Made by a program: the position numbers and the translations under genes. The notes under the pieces are model-generated. The model saw only the letters and a list, made by a program, of their open reading frames with translations. It did not search any database and was not told where the DNA came from. From Epiperipatus broadwayi (lineage: Eukaryota > Onychophora > Udeonychophora > Euonychophora > Peripatidae), in assembly GCA_028023455.1 (NCBI GenBank), contig JAQFVV010000184.1, positions 870,001 to 934,000 on the forward strand: DNA of 64,000 nt. The letters run 5' to 3'. Positions within the stretch are counted from its first letter, which is position 1. The number at the start of each line of letters is the position of its first letter. Of the stretch, positions 32,526-43,560 are shown in pieces.

Positions 32526-33135
32526 AAATGATGTAAGAGGAAATCAGTCTTTCAGACATGCTATTAGTATTAATTTGCTTGCACTCACCTGTCAACAAGT
32601 ATTTTAAAAACAGGTAAATCACCTACGCCTAGAGCTCATTTCCATATAAACCAACCCTTACTGGCTATGCTTAATTCAGGACCTGATTCTATTGTGAGCC
32701 TGATAATTCAAATGAGGAATTATTTGTACTAATTTAATTCTGTATATCATAGGGAAAAGACAGTATCTCATTTTAATTACCCACAATTTTGAATTATATT
32801 AATTTTGAATATCTGTAATTAATGTAGCAATCTGTATATGCAAATCATGTGAGAGGAAATCAATCTTTCAGATATGCACTATTGGTATTAATTTGCTTGC
32901 ACTCATCCAATATATAAAATTAAATTTATATAAATAATTTCTAATTTGAATTATCAGGCTCACAATAGAATCAGGTCTTGAATTAAGCATAACTAGTAGG
33001 TGTGGTTTATATAGAAATGGGCTCTAGGTATAAGTTATTTTATCTATGCTTTTAAAACACTTATTGACTGGTGAGCGCAAACAAATTAATACCAATAGTA
33101 TATGTCTGAAAGATAAGTTTCATCTCACATGATTT
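32526..33135. mobile_element. foldback repeat cluster (three partial copies)
   Basis: A unit of about 210 bp beginning AAATCATGTGAGAGGAAATC is present on plus at 32526-32735, truncated on plus at 32842-32912, and full length inverted at about 32925-33135. The outer ends of the 32842-33135 portion are inverted copies (AAATCATGTGAG and CTCACATGATTT). The unit contains CACTCACCTGTCAACAAGT and GAGCTCATTTCCATATAAAC-type text. No coding potential and no hammerhead core. Confidence 0.65.
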
Positions 33136-33292
33136 AAAAACAATTAATTAAAAGATGGTAAATTAATTATAAGGTCTAACCCATTTTTGTGACAGTGATA
33201 ATATAAAATTATTATTTCTTTTAAACAAGTCTAAATCAAATTACTTTACCAATTATTAATTAATCACACAAATTAGTCTAATGAAAATAATG

Positions 33293-33350
33293 GTCAAAAC
33301 CTATACACATGTTTTATAATTTGAAAATACTAAACTTATTATATGACATT
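33293..33350 (+). repeat. 58-bp direct repeat, left copy
   Basis: Starts TCAAAACCTATACACATG and ends TATTATATGACATT. It is repeated at 33922-33979 with two differences. Confidence 0.85.
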
Positions 33351-33639
33351 CTACTGCATAAGTTTTATACCATCATCTATTTATTCTTTTTGGATAATTT
33401 CAATTTTTCAGAGAAGGTAAATTAAAAGATACTAACACCATATTGGTTTGAATAATAAAGTTAATCCATAATATCAAACATACTTATATATGTCAATCTA
33501 CTTTATTTTTCTATTTATTATCAAGCCATGTGCCCTATGCATAATACAGTGGTAAATGCAACTAGTTAAATAAATAAAAAAAAACGAAATAAAAATATTT
33601 GATCCAATTGTATTTAACTTTATCTTGAAATATAAATGA

Positions 33640-33860
33640 TCAGATTGAAATTGTTCTATTTTGGTCATACCATGAAATGATCTAATTTATTAAAAAGTTA
33701 TATAATGGCTGGAAAAAACAGGATAATCAAAAATGAGGTAGATTGTCTTCATCATAACAATAATGAATATGTCTTTGAGCAGCAAATAAATGGATAGGTA
33801 ATTCTGAAAAAAAAGTATTCATCTGATGATCATACAAGAGCAACTGTCTATTATAATACA
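33640..33860 (+). pseudogene. LINE 3'-terminal coding fragment (third family)
   Basis: The frame reads MIRLKLFYFGHTMK, a stop, then SNLLKSYIMAGKNRIIKN. This corresponds to the RLKxFGHxxR...LEKxIMxGKxEGKRRRGR end of many LINE proteins and continues into a decayed ...WMDxI-like region. A related fragment lies at 50590-50830. Confidence 0.5.
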
Positions 33861-33921
33861 GATAATGTAAAATAACTACCCTTAGTACTTGAACTTCATC
33901 CTCAGACTAGTTCTTGCCTTT

Positions 33922-33979
33922 ATCAAAACCTATATACGTGTTTTATAATTTGAAAATACTAAACTTATTATATGACATT
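33922..33979 (+). repeat. 58-bp direct repeat, right copy
   Basis: See 33293-33350. The two copies bracket about 570 bases containing the LINE fragment. Confidence 0.85.
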
Positions 33980-34474
33980 CAAAGTTGAAAAAATTGAAAA
34001 TAGATATTCAGAAACCATATTGGATACCATGTAAATTAACAACTTGAAATTCAAATAAACCTAAGGTTTAATTTGCTTTGATCTTTAATAACAGGCTATC
34101 TTGGGTTTAAAATCTTAGATTGATTTAAATTTTTATTTTTTAGCTTGACAGATAAAATATAGTTAAAGGTATTTTCTGGATGAATATTTACATTTCCTTC
34201 TAATTTCAAATTCCATGCCTCACTGATAAAGTCAAAAACCAATCTGACATTGGAGTTCATATACTAAAGATGTATACCTGGTAATTACTGATTACTCAAG
34301 TTTATACTAGTGAAGCTCCTCTTGAATTCTTATATTATTATTGATAACTTGATAATTTGTTATTACTGTTATATGATAATCACCACTATCAAGGTAAATG
34401 TTGAGTTGATAGCATGTAATAAATAAAATAAAGAATCAATTGGTTTAATGCTGGGAAATTCATACAAAATTCGA

Positions 34475-34565
34475 GCATAGAAACTGACAGATACTGAATC
34501 ATAATCTATGGATTGTGAGTTCTAAAATCTGTCACTCTATCAATGCACTAGATCATGTAAGGCAA
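34475..34565 (-). repeat. tRNA-derived SINE-like remnant
   Basis: On minus, TGATCTAGTGCATTGATAGAG is A-box-like (first 20 bases near the tRNA consensus), followed by ACAGATTTTAGAACTCACAA and then a B-box-like TATGATTCAGT. This spacing suits a tRNA-derived SINE head. No tail was identified. Confidence 0.4.
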
Positions 34566-34639
34566 TCATAATAATAATAAAATTAAATGATAAAATTATC
34601 ATGCTCTGCTTATCATTTTAATTTTCAATCATTACACTT

Positions 34640-35110
34640 TTCCACTTCCTACCCAAAAACCCCAGACTAGTTTCAAGTTTATGATTTTTATAAATGAGGA
34701 GCTTTGGATCTTGGAGTGCACCTGAACCTTTAGAATCTAATGCATCTTCCTTCTATCTGCTATCATTTATCTCTAGGTTATACATAATATTAAGCTATCA
34801 GTTAAAATTGGAAAAAAATATATATTGTTTTTCAATCTAAGCCAATTACATTGAAAACATTTATATGTTTTCAGATTGAAAAAAATTATATATTTTTTTC
34901 AGTTTGGGTTGATAGCTTGATAGTATAACATAGAGGTCAATAGTAGCAGCTGGAAGGGGGGTGCATTAGATTCCAAAGATCCAAGTACACTATTTCAAAA
35001 TCTAATACTCTTCACTGATGAAAGCTATAAACTTGAAACTAATCTGATGATTTTGGATAAAATAGCACAGGATAGCTATTTATTAAGCACTATCATCTGG
35101 AAGCTATCAT
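34640..35110. mobile_element. Fb1 foldback element
   Basis: The left half (34640-34820, minus) and right half (34900-35110, plus) are diverged inverted Fb1 units around an A+T-rich centre. The left half keeps GAAA-CTAGTC-TGGGG but its CUGAUGA has decayed to TTTATAA. The right half has CTGATGA. Confidence 0.65.
35008..35050 (+). ncRNA. degenerate hammerhead motif, Fb1 family
   Basis: CTGATGA (35015-35021), stem II AAG-CTATAAA-CTT, and GAAA (35035-35038) are intact. Stem III has lost its C-G pair (CTAATC), leaving an AUC site. Stem I TCTTCA/TGATGA has five of six pairs. Activity is doubtful. Confidence 0.45.
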
Positions 35111-36223
35111 TATGTATGAAATCATGCAAAAAAAAGTGACATAGAGAAATAAGGATGCTGTTAAAACAGCAATATGAAAACTGAAATCATGCAATAGGCC
35201 ACATGTTCTTTTGTTATTATTTCCCTTTATGATAAATGTACTATTAACATTAATCATAAGTTAACAAAATGTTTTGAATTGAACATTATATAACTCTTCT
35301 TGCTTAAGTCTAATATCTGACTTATATTGAATTATATTTTTAGATATATATTAATCGTGGCTCTAAATTTCTTAAATTTAAACTTAGCTCATAGCTCTAC
35401 TTCACTAAATTAAATTTCCAAATTAACTATTATAATTCAGAAGGAGTTTTAAAAATATACACAGTACAACCCTAATTAAAAAAAGTTTCTGCACAACTAT
35501 CTCAAAGGTATATAAAAATCTAAGGCACTAGTTAAAAAGCTCCCTTATGTATTTGACTGATTGCGAATTTTCAACATAGTTGAGTTTTGGAAAGTGAAAC
35601 CTGAACTAATCAAATTTAACTACTGGTGAGGCAAAATGTAGTTTTTAATAATTTAGAGCTTGTCAAAATTAATGACACTGGATATAAATAAGTCTTAAAT
35701 GCTGAGTCAGGATAATTTAATTATGACTAAATAAAAATTTATTAATATCATAATATGTTTTTTTAAAGTATATATATACGATTTACAAACAATACTTTAT
35801 TGTTTTCAATTCTAGACAGATTGGTAGATTTTTTTTGCTGCATTTGCCTACATTATGCTTTTTCTTTTAATTCCCAGAACTCTTTTTATAATGCGTTTGA
35901 TGAGAGATCAATTAATCTTGAAGCCTGCCTTTGCTATTACGCTCTTATTGCTCAAAAAATAATCGATATTTATTTATAAATGTACTGATATTTTTAAATA
36001 TAAAACTGAAAAATAGTAATTACAATTTTATTAAATCAATAAATAGCAATTTTACTTATAAATAAATATTTTGATCATCTTAAATTAGAATAATGATGCA
36101 AGAAAAATGATGCAAGAATTCAGGCGGTCAGCATTTAATGATATATCTATTCTAGAGTAACAGATTTATAGTTATATGTTGATCTATTTCTATTTACTTG
36201 AATTGTTAAAGCTTTCACAAAAA
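35111..36223. other. A+T-rich stretch, nothing recognised
   Basis: No frame, RNA or repeat identified. Confidence 0.5.
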
Positions 36224-36450
36224 AAATTAACTTTATATTTTTCTAACTACATCCAACTATTGATAATAATACACAGATTAGTATAAAACACAATAAAATT
36301 ATTCTCTCTTCTTAAGGAGTTGGCCTGACTACTGACAGCTGACTAGGAAATATACTAGAGATCTTTATATTGGATGAATACTAAATTTAAGATGATGCAC
36401 TAGCCAATAATCTATTCTGTAGTTAGAATTTTTAAATACTTATCTATGAA
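36224..36450 (-). repeat. PLE-B 3' tail fragment
   Basis: The minus strand shows the decayed tRNA-like segment, the AAGAAGAGAGAATAATTTTA stem-loop region and the TATTATCAATAGTTGGATGT tail of PLE-B, ending in an A+T-rich AATAAA-less end. There is no coding part. Confidence 0.55.
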
Positions 36451-36714
36451 AAAAATCAGAAAACTGTTAGTAAATAAAATATCTACTGAACATAGTATTT
36501 TACAGAATAAGATAGATTGTCACTTAAAATTTAAAGATAATCAAAAAGAGAAAAATAATACAGTTCAAAATTATGTGTTTCATACTAAACTGTATGTTAT
36601 TCCTAATAGTTAAATCTACTGAGAAAAGTTTAATTTTTTCAAAAAGCATTTAACAATTCAATTAGAATATGATAGTACAATATAAAACTAATCATCCTAC
36701 AGACTTAGTGTTTT

Positions 36715-36890
36715 CCTGAAGGTTTGTGATGATGGTGTTCTAGTTGTATTTTTATATTGGAATATTTCCATCACCTAATATGTGTATTAAATGTCTTTAG
36801 AATTTAAATAAAGTTAAAATTTTTCTAAAAACATTCAATACACATATTAGATGATGGAAATAATCCAATATAAAAATACAAACCTATAGG
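36715..36890. repeat. PLE-B end palindrome
   Basis: TATTTTTATATTGGAATATT with CATCACCTAATATGTGTAT (36750-36790) is inverted at 36835-36885. Between the arms lies the PLE-B tail AATTTAAATAAAGTTAAAAT. The preceding GTTTTCCTGAAGGTTTGTGA matches the PLE-B flank at 30833. Confidence 0.6.
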
Positions 36891-38384
36891 CTTATTTAGA
36901 TTTGAACAAAAATATTCAGCTTGAACTTAAAATTAGTTTTTGTAATTTTAAATATACAAAGGCAATGTGATCTCGTTGAATTCTTATGACAAGCCACATA
37001 TCCTTATAGATACTTTTATTTTTCCAGTTTATTAAATTTAAAGAAATATCATTGTTTACCATTTTTATGTCAGTAGTCTTTGTGCCATTTTGTAGATAGC
37101 TTCATAAAGCAGGCATGGAAAATGTGATATGGGTTTAATAATAATCAAATTTTTAAATAGTATCCCTAATCATTACAACCAAAGTACTTTCAAGGATTTT
37201 ACTGATAGATTGTTTCTAGTTATAAATAAATCGTGAAAAATTATAGATATGTTTTTTATGGCCAAACAAATGCAAAAAAAGAAAAAAAATCATTACTAAA
37301 ATCATTATTTAATTATTGATTTACTCAAGGTATTTGATTAACTTTTTATTCACTGACATTTATTCATATTATACAGTTTCTATATAAAAGTATGAAAGAG
37401 AGTATTATTAATGATGGTGAAAAATCGGAGGTATTTGAAATAATAATCTGTGTTAATATTAATGTATACTAGCCCCTGATGTGCTTGCCAATTTTTATAA
37501 TAGTGGTCTTGAATCAATTTGTAGGAGGTTTCATAAAGCAGGCTTCAATTTGAACTGTCAATAATAAAAGTAGAATATTTTCTTGATTTCTAGATTTACA
37601 ATAAGCTGATATTGTGCAAATCTTGTCAATCCAAATGAAAATATTCAGAATGTACATAATGTTTGAATGCAATGTATAAAAAATTTGCTTAGATAATTAA
37701 ATTTTTTCAAAACATTAGAATTTTATTAGATAGTAATAAAAAAATGTTTTTATCTACTTTTGAATGATTATCAGTTTAAATATCTTAATAACTTTTATGT
37801 AGAAAAATAGGTTTAGTAATATGGCTAAATAGCCTATTGCAGAGCAAAAATTTTCCAATAGTCCATCATGCTTAACTCATCAAACTTCCAATTAATGAGT
37901 GATGAGGATTTGACTAGTTTTTCATTCCTACTTTATCTATAATATAATAATAGTTAGACAACAATTTTCTGTTAAAAATTGAAAAATACTTATGTGTTGG
38001 TAGCCTCCTGAAAAAAAAATATTTAAGCCTGATTGATACTTGAAAAAAAGTCATCTAATATGAATTCAGAATCCCAAATCAAGGGCATAACTAATTTGTG
38101 TATTGATGACTTTCTTAAAAATATATTCTGTATTAAAAAGTAGATTACTTATTTGTATGAAAGTTGATTATAATTGTCACAGTGAAAATGATAAGATATA
38201 CTTTACTTATGATGTGATTCATGTGGAGATTCAAATTCTGGGGAAATATTTTACTTTATTTTAGTCAATCAGATTTTAAAATAATATTTATTAACAACAT
38301 TTAACATTATTTGTTTTAATTATTTATTTAATTATTCTTTACAATTATATATTTACAATTAATGTTATAAATTGTTGATTTACA
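36891..38384. other. A+T-rich stretch
   Basis: Two diverged direct copies of a segment containing TTCATAAAGCAGGC occur at about 37100 and 37530, both preceded by GTGGTCTT/GTAGTCTT-like text and a TGTAGAT/TGTAGGA piece. The family is unknown. Confidence 0.4.
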
Positions 38385-38590
38385 ATTTAGAATATTTCAA
38401 TATTCACAAATCTAAAGGTCCAAATTTGATTCCCATACTAATCTCATTAGTAAGTCTAACAACACTTAAAGAGAGAAGATAATATTACTCAAAATGTTGT
38501 GTTAAATACTAATATATGTGCTATTGTTAACAGTTGAATGTATTTGAAAGGTTTAAATAAAGTTTAATTTATCTAAAGACATTCAATATT
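38385..38590 (+). repeat. PLE-B 3' tail fragment
   Basis: Contains a B-box-like ATTTGATTCCC, the decayed AGAGAGAAGATAATATTACT stem-loop, AAAATGTTGTG and a tail GTTGAATGTATTTGAAAGG with AATAAAGTT. These are the PLE-B elements in the expected order. Confidence 0.6.
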
Positions 38591-38714
38591 TAATAGTAGA
38601 TAATAAACAAAGAAAAACTCTCCATACAGTATTGCTACCCTGTGCTTGCTTTGTTTATAAACAATTATGTGCTAGTATAAGATAGTGATCACGTGCTGCT
38701 TAATAGTAGATAAT
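38591..38714 (+). mobile_element. short SINE-like insertion with 14-bp target duplication
   Basis: TAATAGTAGATAAT at 38591-38604 and 38701-38714 brackets 96 bases. These start AAACAAAGAAAAACTCTCC, continue with ATACAGTATTGCTACC and end GATCACGTGCTGCT. Head and tail match the insertions at 30.55 and 6.70 kb. It lies within PLE-B end sequence, giving a relative age order. Confidence 0.7.
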
Positions 38715-38799
38715 GAAAATAATTCAACATATAATTACTACTAAGATGCCATCACCACAAACCTTCAGACAAACAATATTTAATTGCAATTCATTATTT

Positions 38800-40960
38800 A
38801 TACAATTAAGTGATGAATAATGATTCTTTCAACTCAAATATCTAAATGAGATGTTTTCCCACCAGGAATTAATCCAGAAAGAATCTCTAAGCATTGAATT
38901 TGTTATATAGGGCATAGTTTTATAATAAATCTTGAATTCTTGGAGTCAAAATGCCTTTATTCAGTAAATAAGCAGCAGAAAAGTAGTATCATTATTAATC
39001 AAGTATTAGTCACCTCCTACTGCATGATCAGATGTACTTTTCAAAGGTTTTTAATCAAACTGCTTTAAGAAAATCATTCAACATATAAATACACACATAT
39101 AAAGTTGTTTCAAATGAATTAATTCTTTAAAAACAATGTTTATTTCAAAATATGAACATTTTTTTTGTTGGGTATCATCTTTCACAGCTAATCTTATTTT
39201 TTTTTAAAATTGAATTTTTTTTTAATGTTAAAAAAAGTTAGCTAATATTTAGGGAGAAATCTTTTTTTAAAAAAAACATAGATGTATTATATTACATATA
39301 TTTCAAATTGGAAATTACTAATCAAATCATCAAAAATATCTTATCTTCTTGAATAAAACCTTTCCTTGGATGTTCACATGCCATAATTGGTTACAATCAC
39401 AGTATAAAACTTTTTAAACAAAACTTAGTTAAAAGTAAAGAAAAAAAACCTTTATTTTACTTAAAAATACTTTCTAAATTATTTTTTGAAATCTTGTTTT
39501 GTTTTTTAATCAATATTTTTTTTATCCAATCATTTTTAAAACATATAAACAGCATAATGACAGATTATTAGATAATTTGTAAATAACAAATTGCTATAAT
39601 TTCTATTCCCTAACATATTTTTCATTTAATATGGAGAATTGAAATAACTTTATAAAAAGTCAAAGTATTAAAAAAAGAGTAAAAATTGCTGCTAAACATT
39701 AATTAAGAACAGCTTAATAGCAAAAAATTCTGTGATGATATTCAGGTATCTCTCCTTAATGGATAATATGAAATCATTATCAGCTTAAATTAATGATAGT
39801 TTTTCCAATTCAAAAAAATGGCTCATCTGTAAGAATAACTAGTGAGCAAAAGGCACTCTCCCATTTAGTTGATCAAATATGAATACCTGACCATATAAGT
39901 AGATTTTACTCCTTCAACAAATTCAATAGATTCATGATGAATTTCGTGTCCAAAGGTATGAGTAGAAACTAAACAACTGAGTACTATAATCAATTTATAA
40001 TATTTGATTATTATTGGTAATAATTTAATTATAGCTATCTAATATTTTAGTTATGTAAAACAAATTAATCATCATAGTCACTAAACAAGTATTATAGAGA
40101 ATGTGTAGTTCTCTAACATTCCTCTTTATATATATATGGTAAAAATGTCATTAAATATATTTAGATCAATCTGATGAAATGTCCTTTGTTTAACTCTGTG
40201 TAAAATAATATAATACAGATTGAAAGCAATAATGAGCTAAGGATATAATTATTTATAACAGTGGGAATGTGCAAGCTTACTTTATTAATAGAATCATTAT
40301 ATTTTCTTTTAGACTCATAATATTCACTTGTGAGTTCTTTCAAAATATTGATGAAATTTTCAAAAATTTTATAGCTTTGAAAATATCATGAAAATTTTGA
40401 AAGGATTTTGACTAAAAATACTAAGTATCTAAAAGCAGAAATAATGATTATTTTACTAAAGAAAGTTAGTACATTCCTGCTATTATAATTATCTCTGTGG
40501 TTCAGTAACTTTTTCACTCTATACATAGAGTTTACATTTATTATATATTATAAAAGTTAAAATTATGTACATCTTTGAATTTATTTCTATTAATATAATA
40601 ATGGAGGTGGGAAAGTAAAAGAATGTTTTATAAGAAATCTATTGAAATGGGTAACAAGATAAAATGTTATTTAGCAGTTCAAATGAAATATGATATATGT
40701 TAAGGTATTAAACATTTTATGGTATAAAATAAAAATAGTATATGTGCATAAAAAAAAAAGATCAGATTTTATTAAAAGTCTATACATTAAAAAAGTATTT
40801 CTTTGTTTAAATATATAAAGGCTGATAAAATTTTAAATAGCATAAAAAAATATGTATGTGAATAGATTGATACTATAAGATTTATATGTTAAAAAACATT
40901 CTAGTTTGCATTGAAGGCATTTTAGAATTAATTATTTGTTGTTCATCATTTAATATTAAG
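38800..40960. other. A+T-rich stretch, nothing recognised
   Basis: Long T and A tracts. The minus frame at 40161-40343 (60 codons) has no recognisable motif. Confidence 0.5.
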
Positions 40961-42015
40961 AACTGAATGTTTTTTAAAAAAAATTTAAACTTTATTCAAA
41001 TTTTGCAAGTACATTTGATTGTTATTAATAGCCTGCAGGTTAGTGTAGAACACAATGTTTTGAATTATATTATTCTCCTCTCTTCGCAAGTATTTCTGGC
41101 CAGACCAGTGACAGTATTTCATGAGAATTTTTTGAATCTTAAGTCATTAGATTCTTGAGTATTAATTTTTAAGAAAATGCTTTAACCAACTTATTTTACC
41201 AAAAGCAATAGTCAGAAATTTCATATACTTATCTATGAGGATTCTCATGATATTTTTATATTTTTTCTTAAGAGCACAGTTAATTACTGGCTTCCAGATA
41301 TTATGTACTACCATCCTGGATTGACTTATTGAGTTATTTGTCATATTTATGTAAGCTTCTTTGAATTTTCTTTTTTGTACTTTTTTCTCTAATCAATATT
41401 TTTGTATTTTTTTAATCAAACATATGTTCCCTGGTATATGCATGGTCTGCTATTTTGGATATGTCTGTTTTTTCTTTCTAAATCATCAGTTTGTGCTATT
41501 TCAAAGACTTTTCAATGGAGCAATTTATCTAATCAATACACATTTCCCCCACATTCCCTTAATGTTCCATAGATGCAATTTTTGTTTTTCAACATTTCAA
41601 CTTTAAGTTTTGTAGATATTAGAATTCCTCTTTAAGTATTTTGGCTTTGAAATGCTGTTCTAATGTTAAATTCACTGTATATTTTCTGTAGTTTGTCTGC
41701 TATTCTTGGTATGTATGGATACACTGCAGTATCAATAATTTTTTTTTGTTTCTTTTTGTTCACTATTTAAGGTTTTTAATAACGGCTGATGAGTAACCAT
41801 TCTTCATGAGAGTTTGTCCTATGTAGATCTTTTCTTTTTCTAAGTCACTGGCTCCTGAACAAATTTTTTTGCTCTGTTCCATAATGGTAGTATAACCCCA
41901 AGTTTTGTGTTTCTGGTGGAATAGTAACCTGTGTGCTATTATTAACAGTTGAATGTATTTGGAAAGTTAAAATAAAGTTTAAAATTTTTCTAAAGACATT
42001 CAGTTCTTAATATGA
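40961..42015 (-). mobile_element. PLE-B copy with GIY-YIG region and inverted tail
   Basis: The minus-strand PLE-B 3' tail (40968-41160) is followed upstream by the GIY-YIG coding region (41170-41890). At the other end a plus-oriented PLE-B tail (41926-42000, GTGCTATTATTAACAGTTGA then AATAAAGTT) is inverted relative to the first. As in PLE-A, an inverted terminal copy sits at the 5' side. No RT remains. The ends read AAGACATTCAGTTCTTAATA on the right and AAGAACTGAATGTTTTT on the left. Confidence 0.7.
41170..41890 (-). pseudogene. PLE-B GIY-YIG endonuclease region
   Basis: Read downward in shifting frames. LMKNGYSSAVIKNLK lies near 41800. YPYIPRIADKLQKIYSEFNI then RTAFQSQNTLKEEF (about 41710-41610) is the conserved run before the GIY-YIG core. 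IDxINCSIEKSLKxHKL (about 41540-41490) is a decayed YIGQTxxSLxxRLxxHK. SKIADHAYTREHMFD then NSISQSRMVVHNIWKPVIN (to about 41270) is the C-terminal tail. At least three frameshifts and several stops. The first Tyr of GIY is not readable. Confidence 0.7.
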
Positions 42016-42375
42016 GATGATGGATGTAGCTCAACAAAGAATTGATTCTTTATTTAATTTTTTTTTTTTTTTTTTAAAATATGTAGTTGAATTAAAGTAT
42101 ATCTTACATGAGTCCAGGCATACGTATTTTCATTGCCTGCCGGAGATTATTCTGTTTGAAATGTATTATTTATTCTAAAATTATGTTTTAAAATCTGATT
42201 CATTTATTGGATGTTTTTATATCTCAATAGAGCCTGGAATTAGATATTCATTTTGATTGCACTAATTTATTAAAACTAGTAAATTAGAGGGGATTTGAAC
42301 CCAGACTTGTAAGCTCCATTCCATATTATATAACTGATACACATGACCACATACATGTAGGACAGATAAATGACC

Positions 42376-42379
<4 letters not shown>

Positions 42380-42415
<36 letters not shown>
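42380..42415. repeat. (TA)n microsatellite within HHR-SAT
   Basis: About 18 TA units separate two copies of GACAGATAAATGACCTCCAA, consistent with local duplication plus microsatellite expansion. Confidence 0.9.
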
Positions 42416-42418
<3 letters not shown>

Positions 42419-43384
42419 GGACAGATAAATGACCTCCAATATATATATATATGCTGAACCAGCACTCATTTGTAAGTCTGGATTATCATCTCCCACATAT
42501 ATATATAATCAGTGCTCACTTTATATTAAGATAGCAAATCTTCACATTTTAATGAAAAGCTTTCAATCTTCTCTGATCTCCAACTTTTTAGCCATCCATA
42601 TCATTGATATTCTGATGATGGCATGTTCAAAATCCTTGTTTGCTAATTTATCTTTGTCATACCCATGTTGACTGTAAGTCATTCTTACCCCTCATAAGTA
42701 GGACCTTAAAATCCTTTAAATACACAGAAGAGGGATTAGCAGAATACTGTCTGAATCTGTAATATTTAAATACTAGTGTATATATACTTAAATTAGATAT
42801 AATTAGAATGTATTTGAACCCAGACTTTCAAGTTCCCTTCAGTCATATTAGATGTAATTAGAGCGTATTTGAATCCAGACTTTCAAGCTTTCTTTGGCCA
42901 TCCACTCCACACATGAGTGTTGGTTCCGCACAAAATATGTATATTGGAGATCATTTATTTTTTTCACATCTATGTGAAATGTGTATCAGTTGCATAAGAT
43001 AGAGTGGATGATTAAAGGGAGCTTAAAAGTCTGGGTTCAAATCTCCTCTAATTACATCTAGTTTAAGTACATATACTATATTTGTATTTAAATATTACAA
43101 AGTCGTCTTGTATTCTGCCCATCTCTCTTCTGTGTATTTAAATGGTCTTAAAGTCTTGAGTATGAGGGGTCGGAATGATTTACAATCAATGTGAGTCTGA
43201 TAACAAAATTAATAACAAGATCTTTGAACATGACACCATCAGATTATCAATGATATGGATGGCTAAAAAGTTGAAGAGTGAATAAGATTGAAGCCTGTCC
43301 ATTAAAGCTTGAAGATTTATTATCTTAATATAAACTGAGCACTGATTATTTATATGTGTGATGGATGATGATCCGAATCAATTG

Positions 43385-43430
43385 ATGAGTGTTGGTTCAG
43401 CATGAAATATATATATTTGAGATCATTACC
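43385..43430 (+). ncRNA. decayed hammerhead motif with compensatory stem I, HHR-SAT
   Basis: TCAA-TTGATGA, stem II GTGTTG-GTT-CAGCAT, GAAA, TATATATA, TTGA. C3 of the core is changed to U, which should inactivate it. Stem I reads TCAA/TTGA where the family form is CCAA/TTGG, so both strands changed together. Confidence 0.45.
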
Positions 43431-43560
43431 TTTTCCCCATGTAGTCATGTGTATCGGTTGTATAAATATGGAGTGATTGATTGACGGTCAAATCCCCTCT
43501 AATTACATCTAGTGTGCGTATATACTATATTTGTATTTAAATATTAAAACTAGAAAAGTA

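Larger units (their letters stand above)
42278..43560. mobile_element. HHR-SAT cluster 1 (tandem and inverted units)
   Basis: Units of about 450-550 bp. Minus-oriented units occupy 42278-42905, with B-box-like GGATTTGAACC at 42291-42301 and again near 42830 and 42868. From about 42907 the orientation flips, and two plus units follow with GGTTCAAATCT at 43034-43044 and CAAATCCCCTC near 43486. Each unit includes the sequence AAGATAGCAAATCTTC or its inverse, the GTGCTGGTTCAGCA hammerhead stem-II region and TTTAAATGG near the junction. All hammerhead cores here are decayed. Internal open frames (42262-42465, 42429-42671) are repeat translations. Confidence 0.7.

Noticed and set aside
41788-41815. 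CTGATGAG near 41.79 kb as a hammerhead
   Set aside because: No GAAA or stem II follows; it lies in decayed PLE-B coding sequence.
42380-42415. TA run as a promoter or origin
   Set aside because: A simple microsatellite inside a repeat, with nothing else to support regulation.
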